Source of the DNA: Bacteroidota bacterium
GTDB taxonomy: Bacteria > Bacteroidota > Bacteroidia > AKYH767-A > OLB10
Direction of reading: 5' to 3'
DNA: 64,000 nucleotides
NCBI GenBank assembly: GCA_016709725.1
Contig: JADJMG010000007.1
Coordinates: 62,001-126,000, forward strand
Of this stretch, positions 33,433 to 42,458 are shown one piece after another. Every line of letters starts with the position of its first letter. Position 1 is the first letter of the stretch. The translations under genes and the position numbers were made by a program. The notes beneath the pieces were generated by a model. It was given only the letters and a program-made list of their open reading frames with translations. It ran no database searches and was not told the origin of the DNA.

Positions 33433-34338
33433 TTAGAAGCTAAAATTAAATATAAGAAGTGAAATAATTCCTGTAAACATAATCAATTTTATCCAAAAAC
33501 TGGCTTTTTTAAAATCAGATTTGTTTTCAGATTTGTATAACTTCCTAAGCAAGACTAAGAAAGGAATATCAATGAATATGCATATATAAAGGAATGGGAT
33601 TAAACTTTCCCATTGTCGACTAAAAATTTGTGCATAGAGTAGTAAGCTGACAATTAAAAAGGTTAAAATAATGCAAATCCATTTGGCCTTTTTAACACCT
33701 AAACTACTGGCAAGTGTATTGCAACCTTGTTGTTTGTCTCCTTCTAAATCTTCGATATCCTTTACGATTTCACGGATGAACGTGGTAATGAAGGAGAAGA
33801 ATGCATACAGGGCGATCATCAACATCACTGCTGGATTGTCTTTGGCAAAGGGTTCTGGAATAATAACAATGATGACAACTAAAGCCGAGAGTAAGGAGAT
33901 AATGAGGTTGCCTAAAAAGGGAATACACTTATACGAGGTAGAGTAGAAGTAGAGCATCCCAGCGGTTATTAAATGAATGATGCCGATGTAAGCATATCCC
34001 TTTACATAACTTAGAAAGAATCCACCCAATACTCCTAAAAAGGTGAGTGCTGTATATAGGTTGATCGCTGTGTCTTTCGAAATTTGATTTTCAATTAGTT
34101 TCTTCTCGGGCTTGTTTATCGCATCTATTTCTAAGTCTTCTACATCATTAATAATATAGCCACCTGCAGCAATAAGTACACAGGAAATTACTAAGATGAA
34201 GAATTCGAATTCAGTCAGCAATAATCCTTTGTCTTCAAAAAGTAGGATGGGACCTATCAATGCATGCCTAAGCAAGTATTGCAATAATGCAATCATCAAT
34301 AGATTGGGCCAGCGAAGTAGCTGAAAGTACTTTTGCAT
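33433..34338 (-). CDS. UbiA-family prenyltransferase (probable GGGP geranylgeranyltransferase)
   Basis: 301 residues with eight to nine membrane helices. Both Asp-rich motifs of the UbiA superfamily are present: NDVEDLEIDAINKPEK near residue 65 and REIVKDIEDLEGDKQQG near 190. They bind Mg2+-diphosphate of the prenyl donor. Bacteroidota homologues in this kdsC-maf context are usually annotated as geranylgeranylglycerol-phosphate geranylgeranyltransferase, an archaeal-lipid-type enzyme. The acceptor cannot be proven from sequence, and menaquinone or heme prenylation are alternatives. Lies 19 nt after kdsC. Confidence 0.82.
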   Translation of the reverse strand: MQKYFQLLRWPNLLMIALLQYLLRHALIGPILLFEDKGLLLTEFEFFILVISCVLIAAGGYIINDVEDLEIDAINKPEKKLIENQISKDTAINLYTALTFLGVLGGFFLSYVKGYAYIGIIHLITAGMLYFYSTSYKCIPFLGNLIISLLSALVVIIVIIPEPFAKDNPAVMLMIALYAFFSFITTFIREIVKDIEDLEGDKQQGCNTLASSLGVKKAKWICIILTFLIVSLLLYAQIFSRQWESLIPFLYICIFIDIPFLVLLRKLYKSENKSDFKKASFWIKLIMFTGIISLLIFNFSF

Positions 34339-34357
34339 TTTTTAATTAATTATAAAT

Positions 34358-34867
34358 TTATTCCCAATCACCATTTAGTTGTAAAACCTGCTCTATAATG
34401 TCACGAACACATCCTTTTCCACCTGGAAAAGTGGATACAAATTGACATTCGTTTTTTATTTGATAAACAGCGTCGCTCGGACAAGTTCTCAATGCACATT
34501 TTTTTAATACTTCTAAGTCAGGCATGTCGTCGCCCATATAAAGTAAATCCGAAAATTGAAATTTGTGTTTAGCTAATAATTCATTTAGTTTATCGAGTTT
34601 GTTTTCGATGCCAATGTGAATTTCTGTTAATCCCAATCTTTCCAATCGTTTTTTTACACCCTCAGGTGTACTCCCGCTGATGACGAAAATTTGATATCCT
34701 TTTTTTATCGCTAATTGCATCGCATACCCATCTTTAATATTCATGGTGCGATACATAGTGCCATCCGGTTGAATTAGTAAACTTCCATCGGTCATTACCC
34801 CATCCACGTCAAAAACGAAACAACGTATTTTATCTAGCAAATTTTTATAATTGATATCTGTATTCAT
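34358..34867 (-). CDS. kdsC: KDO-8-phosphate phosphatase (HAD family)
   Basis: 169 residues, with no cap domain, matching the tetrameric C0 KdsC type. HAD motifs: FVFDVDGVMTDG (Asp20 and Asp22), VISGS (motif II), a Lys in NKLDKLNELL, and YMGDDMPDLEVL (motif IV). It dephosphorylates 3-deoxy-D-manno-octulosonate 8-phosphate for LPS core synthesis in the cytoplasm. The start ATG 34867 is placed by the -7 box at 34874-34881, 6 nt upstream; an in-frame TTG at 34876 lies inside the box. Confidence 0.92.
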   Translation of the reverse strand: MNTDINYKNLLDKIRCFVFDVDGVMTDGSLLIQPDGTMYRTMNIKDGYAMQLAIKKGYQIFVISGSTPEGVKKRLERLGLTEIHIGIENKLDKLNELLAKHKFQFSDLLYMGDDMPDLEVLKKCALRTCPSDAVYQIKNECQFVSTFPGGKGCVRDIIEQVLQLNGDWE

Positions 34868-34873
34868 GATGGA

Positions 34874-34881
34874 CAAAGATA
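34874..34881 (-). promoter_or_regulatory. -7 box TATCTTTG, 6 nt before kdsC ATG
   Basis: On the minus strand TATCTTTG TCCATC ATG. It fixes the kdsC start and suggests a leaderless or near-leaderless transcript. Confidence 0.55.
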
Positions 34882-34904
34882 GTTGGGATGAATGAATTTA
34901 TCTT

Positions 34905-36746
34905 TTAGAGATCTAAAAATCCTTGATAAAGTTTTTGAACGAAGGATTTTCCGTTTAATATAGCTGTACTATCGGATGAAAGATGTGTATAGGGCAAATA
35001 TTTTTTCTCTGAATAAAGATAAACCAGCTGTTCGTCGCCCTCTTTCCAGCCAAATCCTGAGTCGTAGTTAAGGTATACTCCCTTGCTCTTTCCTTGAGAT
35101 AGCAAATTGTTGCTGTACGCATATTCGGTCGCATTAAGATGGAGTTGTTGCAATAAGGTATATGCTATTTCATGCTGTCCCCCCAGTTGATTGTTCTGTT
35201 TTCCCTTAAATTCCTGCTTCAAAGGACCTCCCACCCAAAGTAATGGAATTCTGTAGGTGGCGGTGTCATAATAATCTCTTTTTAAAGGAAGCATGTGACC
35301 GTGATCTGCAACTAGAATAAATAATGTATTGGAATACCATTTTGTTTTACGTGCCGACTCAAAGAAATTTTTCAAACATTGATCCGTATAATAAGCTGCA
35401 TTTTTAAATTTATCTCCTTCTGTGCTTTCTCCAAACTTTTTTTCTCCTAGCACGTCAAAAGGTTCATGAGTACTTAACGTAAGTAACATGGTGAAGAAGG
35501 GGTTTTTCTTTTTGTCGGATTCAATTAGTATTTTATTGAATAGATGCTCATCATGCGCACCCCACTTACTGTAAATTTGCTTTGGGAGATAATTGTCTTT
35601 ACCACTGATGGAAGAAAATCCTGCTTGATGTAAAAAGGTGTTCATGTTAGCAAATCCTAATTCTCCTCCATAATAAAAGGAATTTTGATAGCCTGCTTTT
35701 GATAAATCTTTACTCAGGAAAGGTAAGTGTTGTAGTTTGTCCGAAAAGCGAGCGACACTGTGATTAGGTGGTGATGGAAATCCGCAGAGCACCGAAGGAA
35801 ACATTTGATCTGTTCGTCGACCGCTGGAATAAATATTTGTAAATAATAATCCAGAATCACAGAGTGTAGAAAAGAAAGGAGTAATGTTCTCTGGTGTGGA
35901 TTTGTTTAAAGGGGCGATAACATCGGCTGTCCAACTTTCTAATACAATTAGTACAATATTGGGTGTGGTAGAATCGAGTATCTGGGTAAATTCAGAGCTT
36001 CGATCAATATGTTGGTTGAAGTGTTGCGTTGCGGTGGCATCATCAAAAAAGACATACGGATTCTTTTTATTGAGCCCGCTTTTGTTGATGTTATTGAGTA
36101 AGTACCAAACTGGATTGGTTGCCGCATGATTTAATGGAATGACTTCAGAATATGACGCAGCACTTTCGTTGATGGGAATTTCTTGCCAACCCCCTCTAAT
36201 TCCTAAAGGAAGAAAAAGTAAAAAGAATAGTGATGAAGTTAGCGCTCTTTTCTTTTCATAAACGGCGTCTAATGTAAAACTCTCTTTTGAAAAAAAGAAA
36301 GTAAGGCGAAGGTGATCAGCAACCAAAGGGCCAATCGACTAATTAATTCAAAAGTGGACTGAGAGGCAATAATTCCTTGGGTCTTGCAAAAAAGTGATGG
36401 CCTGAGCATTAATTAAAGTGCCCCAAGCTGCATAAATTCCGATGTTTCCTATTAGGATTCCTACAATCAGAAATAAAAACAGTCCTTGTATAAATATGAT
36501 GCTCTTGAGTAAAATTTTCTTTTTGAGAAAGATGTATGTTATCCACAAGAGAGTAGGGAGTACCATCACATATCCAGCAGTCGAAAGATCTAAGCGCAAA
36601 CCATAAACAAAGCTCAAAGGCCATTGTGTTAAATCATATTGACTGGTGGTGGTAAATAAAAAAACGAGAAATAGAATTCTAGCGATGAAAAATAAGATCA
36701 TCCAGAAAAAAAGAAGCTTAAACAGAAACCAGGAGTTGGATCGCAT
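34905..36746 (-). CDS. LTA-synthase-type membrane sulfatase/phosphotransferase, frameshifted
   Basis: About 615 residues. Four to five N-terminal membrane helices are followed by an extracytoplasmic alkaline-phosphatase-like domain. Catalytic landmarks: NIVLIVLESWTAD (metal-binding Glu), SGRRTDQMFPS (nucleophile Thr) and VADHGHMLP (metal-binding Asp-His). The frame breaks twice in the membrane part, at ~36376 (DPRGIIASQSTF restored) and at the A-run 36290-36296. Family members transfer phosphoglycerol or phosphoethanolamine to envelope polymers. In a Gram-negative the acceptor is unknown; osmoregulated glycans or lipid A are candidates. It has its own -7 box 9 nt upstream. Confidence 0.86.
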
Positions 36747-36755
36747 AACAGAGCG

Positions 36756-36763
36756 CAAAGTTA
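36756..36763 (-). promoter_or_regulatory. -7 box TAACTTTG upstream of sulfatase gene
   Basis: Minus-strand TAACTTTG, 9 nt before ATG 36746. Confidence 0.5.
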
Positions 36764-36780
36764 GTCCAAAAAGGTTGAAT

Positions 36781-37500
36781 TTAGTCTTTGAAAAGTCCTT
36801 CGTTGGGTGGATTTACTTGCTGTGTGCAAAATCCAATGAAGTCACAGGTATAAGGATCATGGCAATGAGGACCCATCTGAATAGTAGGTATTCGAGACCC
36901 AGCTAACATGGTTTTCATCTCAAGAATTTCATCTTGAATGGGGGAGTAGGTCTCATGGCAATACTCGGTGAAATCGGATATTTGGCATAAAGATTCAATC
37001 TCTTGGTCTTTATAGTTTTCTGTTAATGGTTCATTTAGATGTAGAATCGATGCATGACGTAGATCTAATCCACTTCCTTTAATCACAAAAAATTGCAATG
37101 CTAAATCTTGTTGATACACATTGGAAACCTTCGCACTGCTTTTCACTTCATACAACGCCCATCCTGAACTCAGTTTGGTGAGTATATCAGCATAAATCAA
37201 TATTCCTTGATATAAAAATGCAGCTTCATAAATCGTTGTAATTCCATCTTGAATAAGTTTTTTTGTAAGTGCTACACTCTCTGAATATCGATGTACATGT
37301 GACGGAGTAGCATCGCGACCATCTGGAAAAAGTTTTCTTGCCAGGATGCCAAAATCATTGCCTAAACTAAATCGCATAAGTCGTTCGGCAGGAATTGGGT
37401 CGCGAAATGAATAATGATGTTTGTAGAGATACAATGCTTTCAAGCATTGCTTCCCCTTGATGTATCCCGTCTTTGAAAAGATGGCTTTTTTAGAACTCAT
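36781..37500 (-). CDS. Cas4-like PD-(D/E)XK nuclease with Fe-S cysteines
   Basis: About 239 residues. An N-terminal cysteine sits in KGKQCLKALYLYKHH. The nuclease core has YQGILIYADIL (metal Asp), WALYEVKSSAKV (E-x-K) and YQQDLALQFFV (Q motif). A C-terminal Cys cluster, HCHDPYTCDFIGFC, is spaced like the three remaining ligands of a Cas4/AddB-type 4Fe-4S cluster. This matches the N-terminal half of DUF2779-type proteins, but the C-terminal half of that family is absent. ATG 37500 overlaps the folP stop by 4 nt. No cas genes or CRISPR are present. Likely a DNA exonuclease of unknown pathway. Confidence 0.75.
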   Translation of the reverse strand: MSSKKAIFSKTGYIKGKQCLKALYLYKHHYSFRDPIPAERLMRFSLGNDFGILARKLFPDGRDATPSHVHRYSESVALTKKLIQDGITTIYEAAFLYQGILIYADILTKLSSGWALYEVKSSAKVSNVYQQDLALQFFVIKGSGLDLRHASILHLNEPLTENYKDQEIESLCQISDFTEYCHETYSPIQDEILEMKTMLAGSRIPTIQMGPHCHDPYTCDFIGFCTQQVNPPNEGLFKD

Positions 37501-38348
37501 TTGGTAGCCGTTACTGCTTGGAATAATTGAATACACTCCTGCGCTTCTTTCGGATCATGAACTCTTAAAATAGTAGCGCCGCCCATCAATGCAAATGAAT
37601 TTAAAACACTGGTTCCATTTAAAGCGTCCTTTGATGAAATGTTTAATGTGTTGTTGATCATCGATTTTCTGCTGAGGCCAACGAGGATCGGAACATCTAA
37701 AATTTGCAACGAATTTAATTTATTCAACAGCAAAAAATTATCTGTTGTGGTTTTGCTAAATCCAAAACCGGGATCTATTAGAATATCTTTTACGCCCATC
37801 TTCCTTAACGCAACTATTTTTTCTTGAAAGTAGTGTATAACATCTTGAATCAAATTTGAATACTCAAATTTCTGATGCATGGATGTCACTTCGCCTTTCA
37901 GATGCATCATTATATAAGGTACATTTAATCGAGCTGCCGTTTCAAACATATTAACATCAAATTGCCCGGCTGAAATGTCGTTGATAATATGCGCACCTTT
38001 TCGAATGGCTTTTTCAGCTAGATCAGCTCTCCAGGTATCAACAGAAATAATGAGCTCAGGAAAATGGGTTGAAATAAGTTCAATCGCGGGAATTAATCTC
38101 GCTTCTTCCTCTGATTCAGTGACTAATGCCGCTCCTGGACGCGATGATGCACCTCCAATATCTATGATTTTTGCTCCGTCAGTAACTAATTGGCGAACTC
38201 TTTCGAGGATGGTATTTTCTTCGGTAAATTTGCCACCATCAAAAAAGGAGTCTGGCGTAACATTTAAAATGCCCATCACTAATGGATGTTGCAGATTTAT
38301 TAAGTTTCCCTTGCAGTTAATGCTGTAATTCCTTGGTTGGTAGATCAT
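37497..38348 (-). CDS. folP: Dihydropteroate synthase
   Basis: 283-residue TIM-barrel enzyme of folate biosynthesis, joining p-aminobenzoate to 6-hydroxymethyl-dihydropterin-PP. Visible signatures: MGILNVTPDSFFDGG, IIDIGGASSRPGA (the pABA-loop SxRP), SVDTWRADLAEKAIRKGAHIINDISAG, DILIDPGFGFSKT, VGLSRKSMI and LRVHD. All conserved residues for pterin and phosphate binding appear intact. Stop and next start overlap (ATGA), coupling it to the Cas4-like nuclease. Confidence 0.95.
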   Translation of the reverse strand: MIYQPRNYSINCKGNLINLQHPLVMGILNVTPDSFFDGGKFTEENTILERVRQLVTDGAKIIDIGGASSRPGAALVTESEEEARLIPAIELISTHFPELIISVDTWRADLAEKAIRKGAHIINDISAGQFDVNMFETAARLNVPYIMMHLKGEVTSMHQKFEYSNLIQDVIHYFQEKIVALRKMGVKDILIDPGFGFSKTTTDNFLLLNKLNSLQILDVPILVGLSRKSMINNTLNISSKDALNGTSVLNSFALMGGATILRVHDPKEAQECIQLFQAVTATK

Positions 38349-38404
38349 TGTAAACTAATAAATTGACTCATTCTTTTTTCATTCAATAAATTCGATCTTG
38401 CACC

Positions 38405-38950
38405 ATGTCTTCAACGACTTCAACACAGTACGATAAAGCGATTGCGCTTTGCAAAGATATCTACCTTAAAAAAATGAAGGACTATGGATCCGCATGGCGA
38501 ATCTTACGTCCATCTTCTTTAACGGACCAAATCTACATTAAGGCTCAACGCATTCGAAGTATCGAAGAGAAAGGTAGTCAAAAAGTAATTGATGCCATCG
38601 AAGGCGAATTTATTGGAATCGTGAATTATGCAGTGATGGCGTTAATTCAAATTAATTTGCATTCGGATGCACCCCTCGAATTAGGACATGATGAGGGAGT
38701 TAAATATTTTGAATCGAATGTGGCGCAAGTGAAAGCCCTCATGATGGATAAAAACCATGATTATGGTGAAGCATGGAGAGAAATGCGTGTGAGCTCAATG
38801 ACGGATTTAATTTTGATGAAATTATTGCGCATCAAACAAATTGAAGATAATAGCGGATCAACGTTGATCAGTGAAGGTGTGGATGCGAATTATGCGGATA
38901 TTATTAACTACGCTATTTTCGCATTGATCAAGTTAGAGGAAAAAAAATAA
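38405..38950 (+). CDS. DUF1599 protein (two repeats)
   Basis: 181 residues made of two similar ~75-residue helical units. Unit 1 has KMKDYGSAWRILRPSSLTDQIYIKAQRIRSIEE and unit 2 has KNHDYGEAWREMRVSSMTDLILMKLLRIKQIED. Each ends in an IVNYAVMALIQ / IINYAIFALIK helix. This is the usual DUF1599 architecture in Bacteroidota; the domain has been linked by name to nucleotide modification, without firm biochemistry. Divergent from folP across 56 nt and 19 nt upstream of the DoxX gene. Confidence 0.86.
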   Translation: MSSTTSTQYDKAIALCKDIYLKKMKDYGSAWRILRPSSLTDQIYIKAQRIRSIEEKGSQKVIDAIEGEFIGIVNYAVMALIQINLHSDAPLELGHDEGVKYFESNVAQVKALMMDKNHDYGEAWREMRVSSMTDLILMKLLRIKQIEDNSGSTLISEGVDANYADIINYAIFALIKLEEKK

Positions 38951-38969
38951 TTTAATAATAATAAAGTCT

Positions 38970-40106
38970 ATGAAACAATTAGTCAGTATTTCCCGAATCC
39001 TTGTCGGTGTATTATTTATTATTTCTGGATTGATTAAAGCGAACGACGCACTTGGGTTTTCGTATAAACTCGATGAGTATTTCGTCGTGTTCCACATGGA
39101 ATTCTTAAATGGTGCTGGACTCGCCATCGCAATGTTAATTTGTATTTTTGAAGTAGCCTTGGGTGTTGCCTTGTTAGTAGGATATCGAATGGTGATGGTG
39201 AGTTGGCTTATGTTGTTGATGATTTTATTTTTCACTTTCCTCACTTTTTACAGTGCCTATTTTGATGTGGTAAAAGATTGTGGATGTTTTGGTGATGCAT
39301 TAAAATTAAAGCCATGGGAATCGTTTTATAAAGATGTGGTCTTGCTAGTATTGATCTTGATCATCTTTGTAAAAAGAAAAAATATTAAGCCTTTAATTGG
39401 TGATAAATTCGCTGGATTTATGTCGGCCGCTGGATTAATTTTAACAACATGGTTCACTTGGCATTGTTACACCCATCTTCCAGTAAAAGATTTTCGTCCG
39501 TATGCAATTGGAAAAAATATTACAGAAGGAATGACATTGCCTCCAGGAGCTATCACTGATAGTGTGGTGATGGTTTTTATTTATAAGGATAAGAAAACAG
39601 GAGCACAAGTAGAGGCTGGAATGGATCAAGTTTCGACTTACTCTGGCAATGAGCAATATGAATTCGTGGATCGTCTTGATAAAGTGGTTCGCGAAGGTGA
39701 CAAAGCCGCCATTCACGATTTTGCAATTAAGGATGCAGAAGACAATGATTTAACAAGTGATTTTTTAAGTCGTCCTGATTATGTTTTTATGTTGGTCGCT
39801 TATGATTTGACAAAGGCAGATATAAAAGCTCAGGATAAAGTGAATGCATTGGCAGCAGCTTGTCAGAAAAATGATTTTGAATTTTTCGGATTAACATCAA
39901 CCATTCCTACTGAGACTGATAAATTTCGTCATGATCATCAGAATATGTTCCCTTATTATTTCTGCGATGGTACCGCACTTAAAACGATCATTCGTTCTAA
40001 TCCAGGATTAGTATTGCTAAAGCAAGGAACCGTGATTGATATGTGGCATCATAACGATTTTCCGACCTACGAAGAGTTGAATGTAAAGTACCTTAACAAA
40101 AAGTAA
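38970..40106 (+). CDS. DoxX-family membrane protein (BT_3928 type)
   Basis: 378 residues. The N-terminal half has four helices of the DoxX/MauE type: RILVGVLFIISGLIKANDALGFSYKL, FLNGAGLAIAMLICIFEVALGVALL, SWLMLLMILFFTFLTFYSAY with a CGCFGDAL motif, and VVLLVLILIIF. The C-terminal half is extracytoplasmic, thioredoxin-like but with no CxxC. The CGCFGDALKLKPWESF segment resembles MauE/vitamin K epoxide reductase-linked quinone oxidoreductases. It probably couples quinone redox to something unknown. Sits between DUF1599 and an ABC permease, an order often seen in Bacteroidota. Confidence 0.82.
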   Translation: MKQLVSISRILVGVLFIISGLIKANDALGFSYKLDEYFVVFHMEFLNGAGLAIAMLICIFEVALGVALLVGYRMVMVSWLMLLMILFFTFLTFYSAYFDVVKDCGCFGDALKLKPWESFYKDVVLLVLILIIFVKRKNIKPLIGDKFAGFMSAAGLILTTWFTWHCYTHLPVKDFRPYAIGKNITEGMTLPPGAITDSVVMVFIYKDKKTGAQVEAGMDQVSTYSGNEQYEFVDRLDKVVREGDKAAIHDFAIKDAEDNDLTSDFLSRPDYVFMLVAYDLTKADIKAQDKVNALAAACQKNDFEFFGLTSTIPTETDKFRHDHQNMFPYYFCDGTALKTIIRSNPGLVLLKQGTVIDMWHHNDFPTYEELNVKYLNKK

Positions 40107-40140
40107 GTTGATCCTCCCTCTATAATTCGGCAAACTCTAC

Positions 40141-41217
40141 GTGTTAAAGCTATTAGTAAATAAAATTTTCTATGGCTTCCTTGTAACACTGGGAGTGGTG
40201 ATTGTTGTTTTCTTTTTGTTCACAGTATTGCCTGGTGATCCCGCTCGCATGATGTTGGGACAACGTGCCGATTTAGTTTCGGTAGAAATAATAAATCGTG
40301 AATTGGGACGAGATCAACCCATCTTCAAACAATTTTTGAGGTATGCGAATGATTTATCTCCACTATGTATATTAGATACCAAGAATCCTGATTCAAGAAT
40401 TTATTTTGATAAAGAAAAGTATGGGAGAGGAGTAGAGTTAATCCAATTTTCTCAACGAGCCTTAATCTTGAAAGCTCCCTATTTGGGGAGATCATACCAA
40501 TCGCGAGAATCGGTTTCAGCCATTTTATTAGATGCACTTCCTGGTACGGCCATCTTAGCCATTGCATCATTACTTTTCGCCGCATTCTTCGGAATTATTT
40601 TAGGCGTTTGGTCAGCATTGCGATACCAAAAATGGGACGATCATCTCACGATGATTGTAAGTGTGTTGGGTATGTCGGTTCCATCATTTTTTGCTGGCAT
40701 CGTTATCGCTTGGTTATTCGGATTTGTATGGCGCGACTACACCGGACTCGAAATGACTGGAAGTTTATACGAAGTGGATCCTTTTACTGGAATGGAATTG
40801 AAATGGAAAAATTTAATTTTGCCAGCGTTCACGTTAGGAATTCGCCCCCTAGCCGTCATTGTTCAACTTACACGCTCATCGATGTTGGAAGTGTTGGAGA
40901 TGGACTATGTTCGAACGGCTAAAGCAAAAGGCCTTTCTCCGTTAGTGGTAGTAGTTCGACATGCCTTGCGAAATGCTTTGAATCCAGTAATAACTGCCAT
41001 TTCAGGATGGTTGGGATCACTTTTAGCCGGCGCCGTGTTTATCGAGTATATTTTTGGATGGAAAGGTGTTGGCAAAGTTACCGTCGACGCACTTGAACAT
41101 TATGATTTTCCGGTGGTGATGGGATCGGTGTTGATGGTATCTTTTTTCTTTGTGATCATCAATATTTTAGTGGATATCCTCTACGCTCGCCTCGATCCAA
41201 GAGTGCGAATGCAATAG
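40141..41217 (+). CDS. Lone DppB/OppB-type ABC transporter permease
   Basis: 358 residues starting at GTG 40141. Six membrane helices; the family signatures are FLFTVLPGDPARMMLG near the N-terminus and the EAA loop DYVRTAKAKGLSPLVVVVRHALRNALNPVIT. The C-terminus has LLAGAVFIEYIFGWKGVG. A ~70-residue insertion between helix 1 and helix 2 (RYANDLSPLCILD... ) is longer than in E. coli DppB. No binding protein, second permease or ATPase follows here. A separate peptide-transport locus is at 61.8 kb. Likely inserts peptides or another oligomer; substrate unknown. Confidence 0.87.
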   Translation: MLKLLVNKIFYGFLVTLGVVIVVFFLFTVLPGDPARMMLGQRADLVSVEIINRELGRDQPIFKQFLRYANDLSPLCILDTKNPDSRIYFDKEKYGRGVELIQFSQRALILKAPYLGRSYQSRESVSAILLDALPGTAILAIASLLFAAFFGIILGVWSALRYQKWDDHLTMIVSVLGMSVPSFFAGIVIAWLFGFVWRDYTGLEMTGSLYEVDPFTGMELKWKNLILPAFTLGIRPLAVIVQLTRSSMLEVLEMDYVRTAKAKGLSPLVVVVRHALRNALNPVITAISGWLGSLLAGAVFIEYIFGWKGVGKVTVDALEHYDFPVVMGSVLMVSFFFVIINILVDILYARLDPRVRMQ

Positions 41218-41219
41218 AT

Positions 41220-41400
41220 GTTCTCTTTAAACGCAGCGATAGCAGCGTTCAGCAGCGTTCGCAGAGGATTTTTCGATTGTTGAGACTTCATTGCTCAACT
41301 AATTCACCAACTCACCAACTCACCAACTCCACTTGCCAACTTGCCAATTTTTATTAACAAGACTTTAACGAAAACTTGCCTATCTATTCAGAAACTTTTC
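41220..41400. repeat. Short direct repeats (AGCAGCGTT and CACCAACT)
   Basis: Between the permease and moxR lie CAGCGATAGCAGCGTTCAGC-type direct repeats (41236-41262) and four copies of CACCAACT/TGCCAACT (41300-41345). No coding potential. Related CCAAC runs occur at 31.8 and 61.2 kb. Confidence 0.5.
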
Positions 41401-41447
41401 ACGTTAATTACTCTATACTTGCAACGTTTCAAAATAGTTAAAATATT

Positions 41448-42434
41448 ATGGTAGATATTCGTGAAATTAACGAGAAAATCCAGCAGGAATCAGCATTCAT
41501 CGAATTGTTGAATCTCGAACTCGGAAAAGTAATAGTGGGTCAAAAGTACATGCTTGACCGACTTCTAATTGGTCTTTTATCCAATGGACATTTATTGTTA
41601 GAAGGGGTACCTGGATTGGCTAAAACCTTAGCGATTAAGTCTCTATCGTCTGCAATTCAAGCAAAGTTTAGCCGATTGCAATTCACTCCTGACTTACTTC
41701 CAGCCGATTTGGTAGGAACCATGATTTATAGTCAAAAGCAGGAGCAATTCACCGTTCGTAAAGGTCCTTTGTTTGCGAATTTTATTTTGGCGGATGAAAT
41801 CAACCGAGCACCGGCTAAAGTTCAAAGTGCTTTATTGGAAGCCATGCAAGAGCGTCAAGTGACCATCGGAGAAGAAACTTTTAAATTGGAAGAGCCTTTC
41901 TTGGTATTGGCAACACAAAATCCAATTGAACAAGAAGGAACCTATCCACTCCCTGAAGCACAACTCGATCGATTTATGTTGAAGGTGGTAATCGGTTATC
42001 CAACTAAAGAGGAAGAACGTTTGATTGTTCGTCAGAATTTAGCTCAGGAATTTCCAAAAATTAAAGAGGTAATTCATAAGGATACCATCGTGAAAGCACG
42101 TGCTGCAGTTCGTGATGTGTACATGGATGAGAAAATTGAAAAATATATTCTAGATATAGTTTTTGCAACTCGTTTCCCGAAAGAAAATAATTTGCGCAAA
42201 TTGGAAAACTTAATTAGCTACGGTGGTTCTCCACGTGCAAGTATCAATTTGGCATTGGCGGCAAAAGCTTATGCATTCATCAAACGTCGTGGATATGTGA
42301 TTCCGGAAGATGTGCGCGCCATCAGTCATGATGTGTTGCGTCACCGTGTTGGATTAACTTATGAGGCGGAAGCTGAAAATATTTCTACCGATGATGTGAT
42401 TAATGAAGTATTAAATATTGTTGAAGTTCCTTAA
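41448..42434 (+). CDS. moxR: MoxR-family AAA+ ATPase
   Basis: 328 residues. Walker A EGVPGLAKT (~52-60), Walker B FILADEINRAPAKVQSALLEAM, sensor 1 LATQNPIEQEGTYPLPEAQLDRF, and the C-terminal lid SYGGSPRASINLALAAKAYAF. MoxR AAA proteins act as chaperones for vWA-domain partners, and four such genes follow. First gene of the Bat operon (moxR, DUF58, BatD-like, batA, batB, batC). An imperfect -7 box, TATACTTG, lies at 41414-41421. Confidence 0.95.
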   Translation: MVDIREINEKIQQESAFIELLNLELGKVIVGQKYMLDRLLIGLLSNGHLLLEGVPGLAKTLAIKSLSSAIQAKFSRLQFTPDLLPADLVGTMIYSQKQEQFTVRKGPLFANFILADEINRAPAKVQSALLEAMQERQVTIGEETFKLEEPFLVLATQNPIEQEGTYPLPEAQLDRFMLKVVIGYPTKEEERLIVRQNLAQEFPKIKEVIHKDTIVKARAAVRDVYMDEKIEKYILDIVFATRFPKENNLRKLENLISYGGSPRASINLALAAKAYAFIKRRGYVIPEDVRAISHDVLRHRVGLTYEAEAENISTDDVINEVLNIVEVP

Positions 42435-42458
42435 ACCGTTGGATAGGAATTAGTGACT

